Shown: positions 48,952-60,759, counted from the first letter of the stretch. The stretch: 64,000 nt of DNA from Bryopsis sp. KO-2023 (GCA_030272585.1 BSYQ01000005.1:6045501-6109500), one strand, 5' to 3'. A program made the numbers and translations. Notes: a model not told the origin generated them from the letters alone.

Positions 48952-49888
48952 GGCTCGAGGGATTGCGCGTGCGGAGAGCGTGGTAGGTTCGGGAAGCTGT
49001 CGGGAAGCTGTCGGGGACAAGTGCCGTCGCGCGCGGGAACGAGGTTGCGCCAAAACTTCGGGAGGGTGTTCGTTCGTGGTTAGGACTCGTTTCGAGTTTT
49101 TTCATCGTTGCGATTTTTCCGGGTGCTCGGATTCGGATATACGAGAGATATCGGCAATGGCCCATTTCGTTCGCTCGAATTATCGCGTAAAAGGAGTTCT
49201 TCGTTTTCCATGGGTTTTTGGTGTCTCTTCGAGTTGTGGTGTATTATTATTATTTTTATTTTTTTCTTTCCTCGCAAGAGATCGATTCGTTTCTTTCTAT
49301 TTTCGTCGTTCTTTTCTTATTTTTGTGCCGTTCGTTCCCTCCTTTCCTTCCAATAATCTTTCTTTTCTTTTCTTCCCTTTTCCGTGCTTTTCTGCTTTTT
49401 CCTTTTTCGATTCTTTCTCTTTCGGTCCTTTCGAGAAGATTCCATTTCCTTTGCATTCTTCTTTCGCCGTTTCGAAAGGTTTTTTTCTCCCCCTTCGAAA
49501 TCAAACCGGTTTCTGTCTATCGTGTTTTCTCTCAAAGTTCATTTTCCTTCTTTCCCTCCCCCTTTTCTTTTCCTTTCTAGCTTTTTCGCTCGTTTCTTCG
49601 ACCTCTCTCCCGATTTTCTCCCGAGAGGGATCCCGTGGATGATCCCGGATTACCCGATCGGATGATCCAACAAGGGCGCGGTTGAACCCAGAAACGCCAC
49701 CAACACGCCACCACCTGTGCGTTCCGTCGCCACACACGTCAAAACAGAAACGAACATGCTCCCAAGGCTTTTTCGCTCTACTGCCGCTCACCCACGAGCT
49801 GACCCACACACACTCCACCGCCCGCGCGCGCGCTCACAGGCGCACACTCACCCACACACCCACACACGAAAGATCGTGCCACACCTGA

Positions 49889-50402
49889 TGATACCAGCTG
49901 CTGACGTCTAGGGACGTCAGACGTCAAAGGCGTCATGCATCTGACGTCTGTGAAGCGTCAGATGCATCCCTGGTGAATGACAGCATCCTCCCAAGGAGGT
50001 ACTACTGAACTACAGCGAGGAAACCACCGCAAGAGCACAGAGTCAAGACAATGGTTCGATCAATCAGATTGGGACTTGCGAGACTGAGGTCTTGGGTTCG
50101 AGTCTGAGTGGGAACGTGCTTCGGTTTGGGCCTGTGTGTGAGTGTGTGAGTGAGTCAGGAGTAGAACTGGCGGCTGTGAGTCAGGGTAGTGGGAGTGTTA
50201 CGGGTGGTTAGTCACCCTCGGGAAAGTCGAACTGGGAGTTGAAATGATGGGACGCTTGATGTAACCTTGCTTTTCAGTGATCTGTTTGTGTGACCCCGAG
50301 TCTGTGACCCGTGCGATTTTGTGTGACCGTTCCACCGCCGCCTCACTCTTTCCCGAGATAGGAGACGTCGCTCGCGGACGTCAGTCCTCCCGAGCGATAA
50401 CA
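49889..50402 (+). repeat. 5' LTR, element 3
   Basis: 514 bp, same as the 5' LTR of copy 1. Confidence 0.96.
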
Positions 50403-50873
50403 TTTTTGGTTTCGGAGCCCGAAGGAACCGACTGGACTGGAGCTCTCCGCTGGTTTGACCAGCAGGTTTGTTCGAGGCGCTTAACGCCAGTCGTAAGGTC
50501 GTGGGAAAACGGGAAAAAAGGCAAACGCAGTGAACGGGAAAAAAGGAAAACGTGTGGTAGCAACGTTGGAAAAGAATCACACCCATAAAAAGAGAGAAAA
50601 GAGGGTGCCAACGTTCAGTCGTGTGACAGGACGTTTGGGAAAAAGGTTACCCTGTAACCTGCGTCGCTGTCAGCGAACTGTAGTACTCAGGTTCGAAGGG
50701 TTAGAGTCGGACGTGAAGGGGTATAGTAGTATTACGTATAGTAACTCTCACGGCAAGGGCACGTGGGTTATCCGTTCACAGTTCGGCAAGGACAGGTCGT
50801 GGCGCGAAAGTCAACGGTCTACAGTTGACAGTAACCGTTGCCTGGAAAGTCAACTGAAAGTCAAGCGACCAGA
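50403..50873 (+). other. Leader of element 3
   Basis: As copy 1; candidate primer site begins at 50407. Confidence 0.6.
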
Positions 50874-53120
50874 ATGGCTCTGGTTCCGGTCGTTACGGAA
50901 AGCGACATGGTCGCAATAAGCGACGAAGTCATGGAAGGGTCAGAAGTGCAACCAATGGTGCACCAGCAAATTCAGAATATACAGATCAATGGTTCTGATC
51001 ATACTGAAATGCAAAGACAGATTGAGGTCTGGGGTGGAACAGTAACCAACCACCTCCAGCAATCATTGACCTCCATGCAGAACCAGGTTCAACAAGTCCA
51101 GGTTGAACTCTATACACACAGAGAGCAAACAGAGCTACATCAGTCAACTCTAAAGGAAGAGTTGCAGTCAGCCTTAGTGCACAGTTTGGAAGAACAGAGT
51201 CGAAAACTACAGCAGACTCAGGAGCTACATGCAAAGGACTTTTATCAAAGCCTCACTGCAAATACAAACACTCAACTGAAGGACCTTGGTGAACAGTTGA
51301 GAAGCACAGGAAAAGAACATGCTGTAGGCATGGCTCAGTGGAAAAATAAGAACCAAACAGAGCTGGAACTATTCCAGAAGAAGCAGTTAGCTCTTCAGGA
51401 GCAACTGATGTTGGTTCAAAAGAAACAACAGGAAGATATTAATGCCCAATTATATGAAGTGTCTCAGCACATGCAAAGAATGCAAAAACAGCTGATGGAA
51501 GAGAGGGAGAGTATGACAAACACAATGACTAGCATACTACAAGGAGAATTGGACTCCTATCCTGCAGTCATTCAGAAAATGGTAGCTACAGCAGTGGATG
51601 AAACCACCACAGCTATTGAAGACAAGTATAACAATGCTGAAGGACAGAAAGCAGATCTAGAAGAGACTAGATGGGCTTTAACTGATCCAGACTATCAGAA
51701 AGCAGTTGATGGCTGGATGAAGGATGGAATTCTGAGAGCACCTATTCCTCCACAAGTGATGCAAGTGCATATGATGCAAGCAACACAAACAGTACAGAAT
51801 ACAGAGGAAGGAGAAACTGAGGGACAAACTCAGGATATCCCAACATCTGGTCAGCCACCAGTACAGCAAGTTATACCTGCCACAAGTACTGGAGCAGTAC
51901 CTCCAGGACCCTCTTCTTTAGGTCTGATAGACCTCACTTCAGGACAACAACTGTCCATGGGTTTACCACCCCCTCTACTGCAACCACCAGCAGTAACTAT
52001 AGCACCTCCAGTTACCTTTACTGTAGGCACTACCCCAGCACCATCAGGAATGGGAATTCGACCACCAAATCCCTTTGAACAGTTAACAAGTCAAAGAGCA
52101 TCCAGTGGTGGTGCACCTGGAGGAAATCCAGGGGATCCAAATGGATCAAATGGACCAAATGGCCCAGACAGACCAGGCATGCCTAGAGCATCTGGTTCTG
52201 GACATCCAGGGCCAGGGAATGGTGGTGATGGTGGTGGAGGTGATGGAGGAGGTCCCTCAGGAGGAGGACCACCTGATAGAGATCCTAGTGGCACATCAGG
52301 AGGTTCAGGACAAGGTCCTGATAGACCTTACAGCAAACAGATTAAGCTCACTCCCCCAGAGAAATTCACAGGAGATGAAAGGATGTCTGCAACAGAATGG
52401 ATACTAGGAATGAAGAGATGGTTGCAGAATCAACACATCTTAGAGAGAGACTGGTTATCCTGTTTTCAGTCACATCTCCAGGGAGATGCACTTAGCTGGT
52501 TAAACCTGATGGATATACAGATCATGAATCAGGAAAAAGCAGAGTATGCTAGCTGGCAAGAGTTCACTCAAGAACTAAGGAATGTTTTTGAGCCAGTCTC
52601 CCTAATAGAGACTGCCAGAAAACAATTAAGAACTCTAAGGCAGACTGGAACTGCCTTAGGCTACATCAGACTCTTCAGAAAGCTGATGTTTAGACTCCCT
52701 AACCTACCTCAAGAAGAAAGGTATGCTGCCTTTGTGGATGGGCTAGCAGATAGGAATATGCAAGCACAGGTTATGACCCTGTGTGATGGGGATCTGGATA
52801 AGGCCATCCTCACAGTCCAAAGACTCTCTGCAACTATAGGCAGTAGAGGTGGCACTACTAGTAGCTTTAGAGGCAGAGGTAGAGGGAGGGGAAGATTTGG
52901 ACAGAGAAATACACAAATGTCAGCAGTGATAGCTGCTGCAACATCACAACTGCCCCCTGCAGCAAATTCAGTTAAGGCTGTGCAGCAGAGAGGTCAGATG
53001 GGATCTAGGCCCTCCAGGGGAGGATCCTTCAAGTGTTTTCTATGTGGAAGCACAGAGCATGGGGTGAGACAGTGTCCCAAACTGTCCCAAGCTCAGAAAG
53101 CCCTGAAGAAGGGAAACTAA
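50874..53120 (+). CDS. Gag polyprotein, element 3
   Basis: 748 residues, same layout as copy 1; one Pro of the GGGPPGGG stretch is Ser here. Confidence 0.93.
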   Translation: MALVPVVTESDMVAISDEVMEGSEVQPMVHQQIQNIQINGSDHTEMQRQIEVWGGTVTNHLQQSLTSMQNQVQQVQVELYTHREQTELHQSTLKEELQSALVHSLEEQSRKLQQTQELHAKDFYQSLTANTNTQLKDLGEQLRSTGKEHAVGMAQWKNKNQTELELFQKKQLALQEQLMLVQKKQQEDINAQLYEVSQHMQRMQKQLMEERESMTNTMTSILQGELDSYPAVIQKMVATAVDETTTAIEDKYNNAEGQKADLEETRWALTDPDYQKAVDGWMKDGILRAPIPPQVMQVHMMQATQTVQNTEEGETEGQTQDIPTSGQPPVQQVIPATSTGAVPPGPSSLGLIDLTSGQQLSMGLPPPLLQPPAVTIAPPVTFTVGTTPAPSGMGIRPPNPFEQLTSQRASSGGAPGGNPGDPNGSNGPNGPDRPGMPRASGSGHPGPGNGGDGGGGDGGGPSGGGPPDRDPSGTSGGSGQGPDRPYSKQIKLTPPEKFTGDERMSATEWILGMKRWLQNQHILERDWLSCFQSHLQGDALSWLNLMDIQIMNQEKAEYASWQEFTQELRNVFEPVSLIETARKQLRTLRQTGTALGYIRLFRKLMFRLPNLPQEERYAAFVDGLADRNMQAQVMTLCDGDLDKAILTVQRLSATIGSRGGTTSSFRGRGRGRGRFGQRNTQMSAVIAAATSQLPPAANSVKAVQQRGQMGSRPSRGGSFKCFLCGSTEHGVRQCPKLSQAQKALKKGN

Positions 53121-56100
53121 AAGAGGAGGCTAGTGTTGGGTCAGCTAAGCCTCCAGATGATATTGAAATGAAAGAACCCACTACAAAAACACCAGCCTCA
53201 CTAAATGATGGTGTTCAAGAGACACCTGTGGTTGCAGCCCCTATTGCAACAGAACAGGAAGCAAACACACTGGATGGGGTCACTCCAGAAGTGTTAATTC
53301 AAAAGAAAAAGCAGTCTCAAAAGAGAGTGGATAAACAAACAGAGGCCACTGTGAGTTTACCCACTAGAGTGGAAGGAAATGTTGAGGGAAAGGAACCAGT
53401 TCAGACTGCAGTAGCTCAGGCTACAGCAGCATATAGAGGATATGAACTGGCAGGATTTATTGGTGCAAAGAAAGCTACAGCATACATTGATACAGGATCC
53501 ACTGCTAATTATATTAGCCTGGATGCAGTCAAGGAACTGGGACTGCAATACAAACCACAAGAAACTCCTGTTAAGTTTCTAGATGGTACAGAAAGGAAAT
53601 CAGTGGGGAGATGTTATGGCATCCCATTTGTCTGTGGAAAGATCCAGCTCTCATTTGATGCTGATGTCTTTCCAGACAGTAATCACCCAATCCTGCTGGG
53701 ATTGCCCTGGCTCATACACTACAATCCCAAAGTGGATTTTAAGTCAGGAATAATCACAGTCAACAAGGGCAAAAAGAGTGTAAAATTACCACTCTCAGTG
53801 ATGCCTGAATATCAGCTCAAACCCACTGGAGCTACAGAACTTTCCTTTTGTTCTAGTGGCAGAATCAAAAGACAGATAGAAAAAGGGGAAATCAAACACA
53901 TCATTATGGTGGTGATTAGGCCAGAGGATGAATCAAAGACTGGAGTAGAAACAATCCCAGAACAAAGGGAAGGGGATGATTTACAGAAAATCCTGCAGGA
54001 GGATATGGATCCCAGGATTAAAGAAGTACTGACTCAGTACAGAAAAGTGTTTGCAAAGGATTTGCCTAAGGGTGTACCTCCTGTCAGACTGGGTCATGAA
54101 TTCAGGATTGATCTGGAGGAGGGTACAGAACCCATGTATAGACCCCTATACAAACTGTCTCCTCTTGAGTTAGATGAGGTTAAAAGACAGTTAGATTACC
54201 TGTTGGAGATGGATTTCATAGAACCATCACAGTCACCATTTGGGGCACCCATCCTGTTTGTCCCTAAGAAAGATGGAGGGCTCAGGATGTGCCTGGATTA
54301 CAGATGGCTCAATAAGAAAACCATCAAAAATAGGTACCCTCTGCCCTTACCAGAGGAGATGATTGACAGGGTGCATGGGGCTAAATATTTCACTAAGATT
54401 GACCTGAGATCAGGCTACTGGCAGATGCCTCTAAGGGAAGAGGACAGGCCTAAGACTGCCTTTAGAAGCAGATTTGGACACTATCAGTTCAAAGTGCTTT
54501 CATTTGGACTTACTAATGCTCCAGCACAATATATGAACATGGTGAATGACATATTCAAGGATATGTTGGATTTATTTGTGCTGATCTTCATTGATGACCT
54601 TCTGATCTATTCCAGAAGCATCTCTGAGCATGTAGAACATCTGGCAGCAGTCTTAGCCAGGCTACAGAAGTATAGTCTATTTGCAAAGGCCACCAAAAGT
54701 GAAATCTGTGTGAAGGAAACAGATTTCTGTGGATTTTGGTTGAGTGAAAAAGGGATCTCAGCAATGGATGTGAAAGTTAAGGCAATCAGGGATTGGAAGC
54801 CCTTAAAGACAGTTACAGATGTCAGGAGTTTTCTGGGGATGGTTTCCTTCTATAGGAGATTCATCCCAGACTTTGCAAAGATAGCAGGCCCTCTGCATGA
54901 CTTAACTAAGAAGGATGTCATGTGGGAGTGGGGATCTGCTCAGGAACAGGCTTTTCAAACACTTAAAAATGCATTGATGGGGAAACCAGTTCTGATCCAT
55001 CCTAATCCAGTGAAAGATTACACTGTGATTAGTGATGCATCTGGGGAAGCAACTGGAGGAGTCCTCTGTCAGGATCATGGCTCTGGATTACAGCCCATAG
55101 CCTTTTGCAGTAGAAGATTATCAAAGTCAGAACAGAACTACTCAGTCTATGAAAGGGAATTATTAGGGATAGCCTACTGTTTGATGCAGTGGAGACATTA
55201 TTTAGAAGGCTGCCCAGGACTGGTTACAGTCTTTACTGATCATCAGCCTTTAACTAATTTCATGGATCAAAAGATGATGTCCAGGCCTCAAGCCAGATGG
55301 CTGAGAGCAGGACATTTCCTCAGCATCAAACCAAAAATTCAGTACATCCAAGGGAAACTGAATCTGGTTGCTGATGCACTATCAAGAAGTCTTCCAGCAG
55401 AGCAGGAACTCAAAGTAGTGAGTTCATTACAGCCTAGCACAGAAGAGATTACACTCTGGGAACAAGCAACACTGGTAGATGTTGAAATCAAAGACATCTA
55501 TAATCAAATACTGGATGGAGAGAGAATTCCAGGATATGGAATCAATGAATCAGGGTTATTGATTTATCAAACTCAGGATGGACTCATGAAGTTATGGGTA
55601 CCTCAGGAACTGAGGATGAAAGTCCTTACAGAAGGACATGATAATCAAATCTCTGGACATCTGGGAATAGAGAGAACTCTGGAGCTGATGTCCAGGAAAT
55701 ACTACTGGAATAATATGAAAAAGGATGTCCAGGAATATGTCAGGACATGTGAGGTTTGCCAGCAAATGAAACCTGAGTTAAGAGCTCAGAAGGGATTGCT
55801 GCAACCTATTCCAGTGGCTAATAAGAAATGGGATCAGATCACTACTGATCTAGTGACTGATTTACCCCCTGTTGATGGATTTGATTCAATTGCAGTATTT
55901 GTTGATAGATTGACTAAGATGGTAAAGTTCATACCCTGCAGTAAAACAATAGATGCACCTGGGTATGCAAGGATATTCTTTGATCACATCTTCAGGAATC
56001 ATGGGATTCCCAGTGTGATAATCAGTGATAGGGATACTAGATTTGCTAGTAAATTTTGGCAGGAGCTAATGAGATGTGTGGGCACTAAAGTGAGAATGTC

Positions 56101-56902
56101 CACAGCCTTCCATCCTCAAACAGATGGACAAAGTGAAGTCAGCATCAGAACATTAGAAAACTTTCTAAGACCCTATGTGGAAGAGCATCCAGAGACATGG
56201 ATGCAGGGATTAGGGATGGCTGAATTTGCAGCCAACAATGCTGTACACACATCTACAGGATACAGCCCCTTCTACTTGATGTATGGGGTGCATCCTCAGC
56301 TGCCAGGAGATCTACTGGCTGGAAAAGCTCAAGCAGAAGCAGAGTCAGTTCAGGAAATGATATCACACATGCAGGAAGTCATCAATGATGCCAAAAACAG
56401 ATATAAGACAGCTCAAGAGAAGATGAGGCAGCAAGCTAATAAGAAAAGGAGGGATGTACAGTTTCAAGTGGGAGAAAAGGTGTTGCTCTCCACAAAGACA
56501 TTGAATTTAGCAGTCTTGAAACATATTCCAGTGAAAATCAGAAGAAGATATATTGGACCTTTTGTTATTGCTGCTGCAGTGGGATCTGTGGCATATAGAT
56601 TGGTGTTACCAGATGGATGGAAATTACATCCTGTATTTCATGTATCAAAGTTGAGAAAACTTCAAGAGAGTTCTAAGTTTCCTAGGGAGGTAATGGTACC
56701 TCCAGCAGAATTAGATTCTGAGGGAGAAGAAGAATTTGAAGTTGAGGCTGTAGTAAGACATAAGTTTTCAGGAAGAAAAAGGAGATTTTTAGTAGTCTGG
56801 AAGGGGTATCCACTTAGTGAAGCAACATGGGAACCCCAAGACAATTTATTGAATGCATCAGAGATCCTGGCTGATTATAAGAGGAGAGCTGGGATCAGGT
56901 AG
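53033..56902 (+). CDS. Pol polyprotein, element 3
   Basis: Same 1289-residue frame as in copy 1. Confidence 0.95.
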   Translation: MFSMWKHRAWGETVSQTVPSSESPEEGKLKEEASVGSAKPPDDIEMKEPTTKTPASLNDGVQETPVVAAPIATEQEANTLDGVTPEVLIQKKKQSQKRVDKQTEATVSLPTRVEGNVEGKEPVQTAVAQATAAYRGYELAGFIGAKKATAYIDTGSTANYISLDAVKELGLQYKPQETPVKFLDGTERKSVGRCYGIPFVCGKIQLSFDADVFPDSNHPILLGLPWLIHYNPKVDFKSGIITVNKGKKSVKLPLSVMPEYQLKPTGATELSFCSSGRIKRQIEKGEIKHIIMVVIRPEDESKTGVETIPEQREGDDLQKILQEDMDPRIKEVLTQYRKVFAKDLPKGVPPVRLGHEFRIDLEEGTEPMYRPLYKLSPLELDEVKRQLDYLLEMDFIEPSQSPFGAPILFVPKKDGGLRMCLDYRWLNKKTIKNRYPLPLPEEMIDRVHGAKYFTKIDLRSGYWQMPLREEDRPKTAFRSRFGHYQFKVLSFGLTNAPAQYMNMVNDIFKDMLDLFVLIFIDDLLIYSRSISEHVEHLAAVLARLQKYSLFAKATKSEICVKETDFCGFWLSEKGISAMDVKVKAIRDWKPLKTVTDVRSFLGMVSFYRRFIPDFAKIAGPLHDLTKKDVMWEWGSAQEQAFQTLKNALMGKPVLIHPNPVKDYTVISDASGEATGGVLCQDHGSGLQPIAFCSRRLSKSEQNYSVYERELLGIAYCLMQWRHYLEGCPGLVTVFTDHQPLTNFMDQKMMSRPQARWLRAGHFLSIKPKIQYIQGKLNLVADALSRSLPAEQELKVVSSLQPSTEEITLWEQATLVDVEIKDIYNQILDGERIPGYGINESGLLIYQTQDGLMKLWVPQELRMKVLTEGHDNQISGHLGIERTLELMSRKYYWNNMKKDVQEYVRTCEVCQQMKPELRAQKGLLQPIPVANKKWDQITTDLVTDLPPVDGFDSIAVFVDRLTKMVKFIPCSKTIDAPGYARIFFDHIFRNHGIPSVIISDRDTRFASKFWQELMRCVGTKVRMSTAFHPQTDGQSEVSIRTLENFLRPYVEEHPETWMQGLGMAEFAANNAVHTSTGYSPFYLMYGVHPQLPGDLLAGKAQAEAESVQEMISHMQEVINDAKNRYKTAQEKMRQQANKKRRDVQFQVGEKVLLSTKTLNLAVLKHIPVKIRRRYIGPFVIAAAVGSVAYRLVLPDGWKLHPVFHVSKLRKLQESSKFPREVMVPPAELDSEGEEEFEVEAVVRHKFSGRKRRFLVVWKGYPLSEATWEPQDNLLNASEILADYKRRAGIR

Positions 56903-57157
56903 AAGTTAGATGCACTTTGATTCTGTGGCTGAAGGATCAGGAATCCCAGTGACTAGGGGATGGGTTGCATAAGGGCAGTGAAGTGTTTTCTAAACTTCTG
57001 TGGGTTAAGGATTTTATGGGGATCTAATTATCCTTTCAGAAGTGCAGGGAGCTTGGGATTTGCAGCACCCTAGTTCAGAGTTACTTTTACAGAATCAGAA
57101 GGATGCATTTGATGGATACTTGGTGAGGGCACCAACTGCCCCCAGGGGGGAGGCAAT
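56903..57157 (+). other. 3' untranslated region and polypurine tract, element 3
   Basis: As copy 1; purine tract at 57144-57153. Confidence 0.75.
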
Positions 57158-57671
57158 TGATACCAGCTGCTGACGTCTAGGGACGTCAGACGTCAAAGGC
57201 GTCATGCATCTGACGTCTGTGAAGCGTCAGATGCATCCCCGGTGAATGACAGCATCCTCCCAAGGAGGTACTACTGAACTACAGCGAGGAAACCACCGCA
57301 AGAGCACAGAGTCAAGACAATGGTTCGATCAATCAGATTGGGACTTGCGAGACTGAGGTCTTGGGTTCGAGTCTGAGTGGGAACGTGCTTCGGTTTGGGC
57401 CTGTGTGTGAGTGTGTGAGTGAGTCAGGAGTAGAACTGGCGGCTGTGAGTCAGGGTAGTGGGAGTGTTACGGGTGGTTAGTCACCCTCGGGAAAGTCGAA
57501 CTGGGAGTTGAAATGATGGGACGCTTGATGTAACCTTGCTTTTCAGTGATCTGTTTGTGTGACCCCGAGTCTGTGACCCGTGCGATTTTGTGTGACCGTT
57601 CCACCGCCGCCTCACTCTTTCCCGAGATAGGAGACGTCGCTCGCGGACGTCAGTCCTCCCGAGCGATAACA
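57158..57671 (+). repeat. 3' LTR, element 3
   Basis: 514 bp, same as the 3' LTR of copy 1. Confidence 0.96.
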
Positions 57672-57853
57672 CCTGAAAACGCTCCCACGGGGTCCTTTTC
57701 GATTGGATGAAGCCAAAAACACCATTTCACCGCTCTGCCCACCTCACCTCAAAAGAACAAACAAAAAACAATCGGTCCCCCAAACCGTCGGAGGGACACG
57801 TCCCTCGCGCACCTGAAAAACGGATACTTCACCTCCCGGCGTCCGCTTCAAAA

Positions 57854-57975
57854 CGTGTTGCCATCAAACCACCGTGAATACATGCGATCCCTTCCGAACT
57901 CGCCAATCAAGCACGGTTGGGGCCGATCAGTACCGAGATCAGGGATGTCTCAGGAAATCCGGCGGCGGCAACTCG
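57854..57975 (+). rRNA. 5S rRNA-like gene, copy 13
   Basis: Same as copy 2. Confidence 0.68.
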
Positions 57976-58040
57976 GTGCACTGTTCTTTTTCCGTGCTTG
58001 TTTTTTTTGGGGGCTACGACCGGGAAGAAAAGGCCTTGAG

Positions 58041-58111
58041 TGCGTTGACCGGGAATCGAACCCGGGTCTCTACCGTGGCAGGGTAGTATGCTACCACTGT
58101 ACCATCAACGC
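58041..58111 (-). tRNA. tRNA-Gly (GCC), copy 13
   Basis: Same sequence as copy 1. Confidence 0.96.
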
Positions 58112-58378
58112 CTCGACGAAAATACCCGAGCTTGCTCGATCGGGTAACATGCGTGCGGGGGAATCGGGCCGGAACCGGGCAGAGGACTTTGGTCAAAATT
58201 CGGGTCCGGGGTTACGGTCGTGTTACCCGTCGCCGTAATGCGGCCGTAATTGTGTTCCGTAACCGAAAGTTGTTTACTCTCCCGTCATTTACGGTAATTT
58301 ATGGTCGGACAAGTTCTTACTACGGTTACGGTGACCGTGACCGTAAGGTCCTGTCTATGGTCGGAACGGAAGGGCGGA

Positions 58379-58452
58379 CGCCCGAGGAGGGACTCGAACC
58401 CTCGGCCACGAGATTAAAAGTCTCGCGCTCTGCCAAACTGAGCTACCCGGGC
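58379..58452 (-). tRNA. tRNA-Lys (TTT), copy 13
   Basis: Same sequence as copy 1. Confidence 0.95.
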
Positions 58453-58558
58453 ATATCTCAAGCAGGATCGCGCCGATCTCGTGGATCCCGATTCCGGGAA
58501 TCTCGATCGCGGGGGGGCGACCGAGCCTCCACGCAGCGCGCGATCGACTCGTCGTCGA

Positions 58559-58640
58559 GCTGAGATGTCCGAGTGGTTAAGGAGGTGGACTCGAAATCCA
58601 CTGGGTTCATCCCGCGCAGGTTCAAATCCTGCTCTCAGCG
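58559..58640 (+). tRNA. tRNA-Ser (CGA), copy 13
   Basis: Same sequence as copy 1. Confidence 0.96.
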
Positions 58641-58697
58641 AGCGTCGAAGTCGTTTTTCGGAGCGGCAAAAGACAAGGATGCAAGGTGGGCGTGCAT

Positions 58698-58758
58698 GAA
58701 CCCGGGTCTCCTGCGTGACAGTGACAGGCAAGAATACTCACCGCCGTACTGCAACGAC
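58698..58758 (-). pseudogene. tRNA-Asp relic, copy 13
   Basis: Same as copy 1. Confidence 0.8.
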
Positions 58759-58843
58759 TCGATCACGATGACGAGGCTGACGATGAGGTTGATGACGAGG
58801 CGTGCGACGAGGATGGACGACGCGACGCCTCATCACGACGTGA

Positions 58844-58925
58844 GTTGGGGTGTCCGAGTGGTTAAGGAGGTGGACTAGAAATCCACTGGGTTTGTCCCGC
58901 GCAGGTTCGAATCCTGCCCTCAACG
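58844..58925 (+). tRNA. tRNA-Ser (AGA), copy 13
   Basis: Same as copy 2. Confidence 0.96.
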
Positions 58926-58981
58926 AGGCATGTGTGTGCGTGTGTGTTCGCGAACCGAGGGGGTGACGCGGAAAGGCACGT

Positions 58982-59064
58982 TGTGGTGAGTGGGATTCGA
59001 ACCCACGCTCGTCTCCGAACTAGAACCTGAATCTAGCGCCTTAGACCAACTCGGCCATCACCAC
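58982..59064 (-). tRNA. tRNA-Leu (CAG), copy 13
   Basis: Same sequence as copy 1. Confidence 0.96.
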
Positions 59065-59162
59065 ACCATCGTCGCTCGGGAGCCACCCCCACGAGGGCCC
59101 CGCCCCGGACGGGAGTCGCAGGCGACGCCCCCCGAGATCGGCGGCACGGAAATCTTTCCGTG

Positions 59163-59248
59163 GCCTCGGTGGCGCAGTCGGTTAGCGCGTCGGTCTCATA
59201 ACCTCGTGAGCCATCCGGAGGTCACCAGTTCGATCCTGGTCCGGGGCA
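59163..59248 (+). tRNA. tRNA-Met (CAT) with intron, copy 13
   Basis: Same sequence as copy 1. Confidence 0.93.
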
Positions 59249-59296
59249 ACCAACGCTTTTGACGGGACGCCCCACGCCACGTCACAAATTCTGACG

Positions 59297-59377
59297 TGTG
59301 GCGAGTGGGATTTGAACCCACGCCCTTTCGGACTGGAACCTTACTCCAGCGCCTTGGACCAACTCGGCCATCGCCAC
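59297..59377 (-). tRNA. tRNA-Leu (AAG), copy 13
   Basis: Same sequence as copy 1. Confidence 0.95.
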
Positions 59378-59452
59378 ATACGAGAGGAGGGGTCCGCCGC
59401 GCGTCTTCAAGCTGGGGTCTCGGACGTCGGTCCGCTAAAAAAAGAGCACGAG

Positions 59453-59523
59453 TGCGTTGACCGGGAATCGAACCCGGGTCTCTACCTTGGGAGGGTAGTA
59501 TGCTACCACTATATCACCAACGC
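59453..59523 (-). tRNA. tRNA-Gly (CCC), copy 13
   Basis: Same sequence as copy 1. Confidence 0.95.
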
Positions 59524-60637
59524 GGCTCGAGGGATTGCGCGTGCGGAGAGCGTGGTAGGTTCGGGAAGCTGTCGGGAAGCTGTCGGGGACAAGTGCCGTC
59601 GCGCGCGGGAACGAGGTTGCGCCAAAACTTCGGGAGGGTGTTCGTTCGTGGTTAGGACTCGTTTCGAGTTTTTTCATCGTTGCGATTTTTCCGGGTGCTC
59701 GGATTCGGATATACGAGAGATATCGGCAATGGCCCATTTCGTTCGCTCGAATTATCGCGTAAAAGGAGTTCTTCGTTTTCCATGGGTTTTTGGTGTCTCT
59801 TCGAGTTGTGGTGTATTATTATTATTTTTATTTTTTTCTTTCCTCGCAAGAGATCGATTCGTTTCTTTCTATTTTCGTCGTTCTTTTCTTATTTTTGTGC
59901 CGTTCGTTCCCTCCTTTCCTTCCAATAATCTTTCTTTTCTTTTCTTCCCTTTTCCGTGCTTTTCTGCTTTTTCCTTTTTCGATTCTTTCTCTTTCGGTCC
60001 TTTCGAGAAGATTCCATTTCCTTTGCATTCTTCTTTCGCCGTTTCGAAAGGTTTTTTTCTCCCCCTTCGAAATCAAACCGGTTTCTGTCTATCGTGTTTT
60101 CTCTCAAAGTTCATTTTCCTTCTTTCCCTCCCCCTTTTCTTTTCCTTTCTAGCTTTTTCGCTCGTTTCTTCGACCTCTCTCCCGATTTTCTCCCGAGAGG
60201 GATCCCGTGGATGATCCCGGATTACCCGATCGGATGATCCAACAAGGGCGCGGTTGAACCCAGAAACGCCACCAACACGCCACCACCTGTGCGTTCCGTC
60301 GCCACACACGTCAAAACAGAAACGAACATGCTCCCAAGGCTTTTTCGCTCTACTGCCGCTCACCCACGAGCTGACCCACACACACTCCACCGCCCGCGCG
60401 CGCGCTCACAGGCGCACACTCACCCACACACCCACACACGAAAGATCGTGCCACACCTGAAAACGCTCCCACGGGGTCCTTTTCGATTGGATGAAGCCAA
60501 AAACACCATTTCACCGCTCTGCCCACCTCACCTCAAAAGAACAAACAAAAAACAATCGGTCCCCCAAACCGTCGGAGGGACACGTCCCTCGCGCACCTGA
60601 AAAACGGATACTTCACCTCCCGGCGTCCGCTTCAAAA

Positions 60638-60759
60638 CGTGTTGCCATCAAACCACCGTGAATACATGCGATCCCTTCCGAACTCGCCAATCAAGCACGG
60701 TTGGGGCCGATCAGTACCGAGATCAGGGATGTCTCAGGAAATCCGGCGGCGGCAACTCG
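60638..60759 (+). rRNA. 5S rRNA-like gene, copy 14
   Basis: Same as copy 2. Confidence 0.68.

Larger units (their letters stand above)
46201..48984 (+). repeat. Tandem unit 12
   Basis: Full copy. Markers: A at offset 271 and G at 608, as unit 9, but without unit 9's private changes. Confidence 0.97.
49889..57671 (+). mobile_element. Ty3/Gypsy chromovirus, copy 3
   Basis: 7783 bp with the same ends, CCTGA duplication (49884-49888 and 57672-57676) and LTR-LTR difference as copies 1 and 2. One base in the Gly/Pro-rich part of gag differs from the other two and changes one residue without harming the frame. Looks whole, very young. Confidence 0.97.
48985..59556 (+). repeat. Tandem unit 13, interrupted by retrotransposon copy 3
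   Basis: Split at the same base as units 8 and 11; the right part resumes at 57672. Unlike them it has G at offset 608, the form of unit 10. Confidence 0.97.

Noticed and set aside
20393-57671. Three independent site-specific insertions of the retrotransposon
   Set aside because: The shared LTR difference and shared insertion base are better explained by one insertion and unit duplication.
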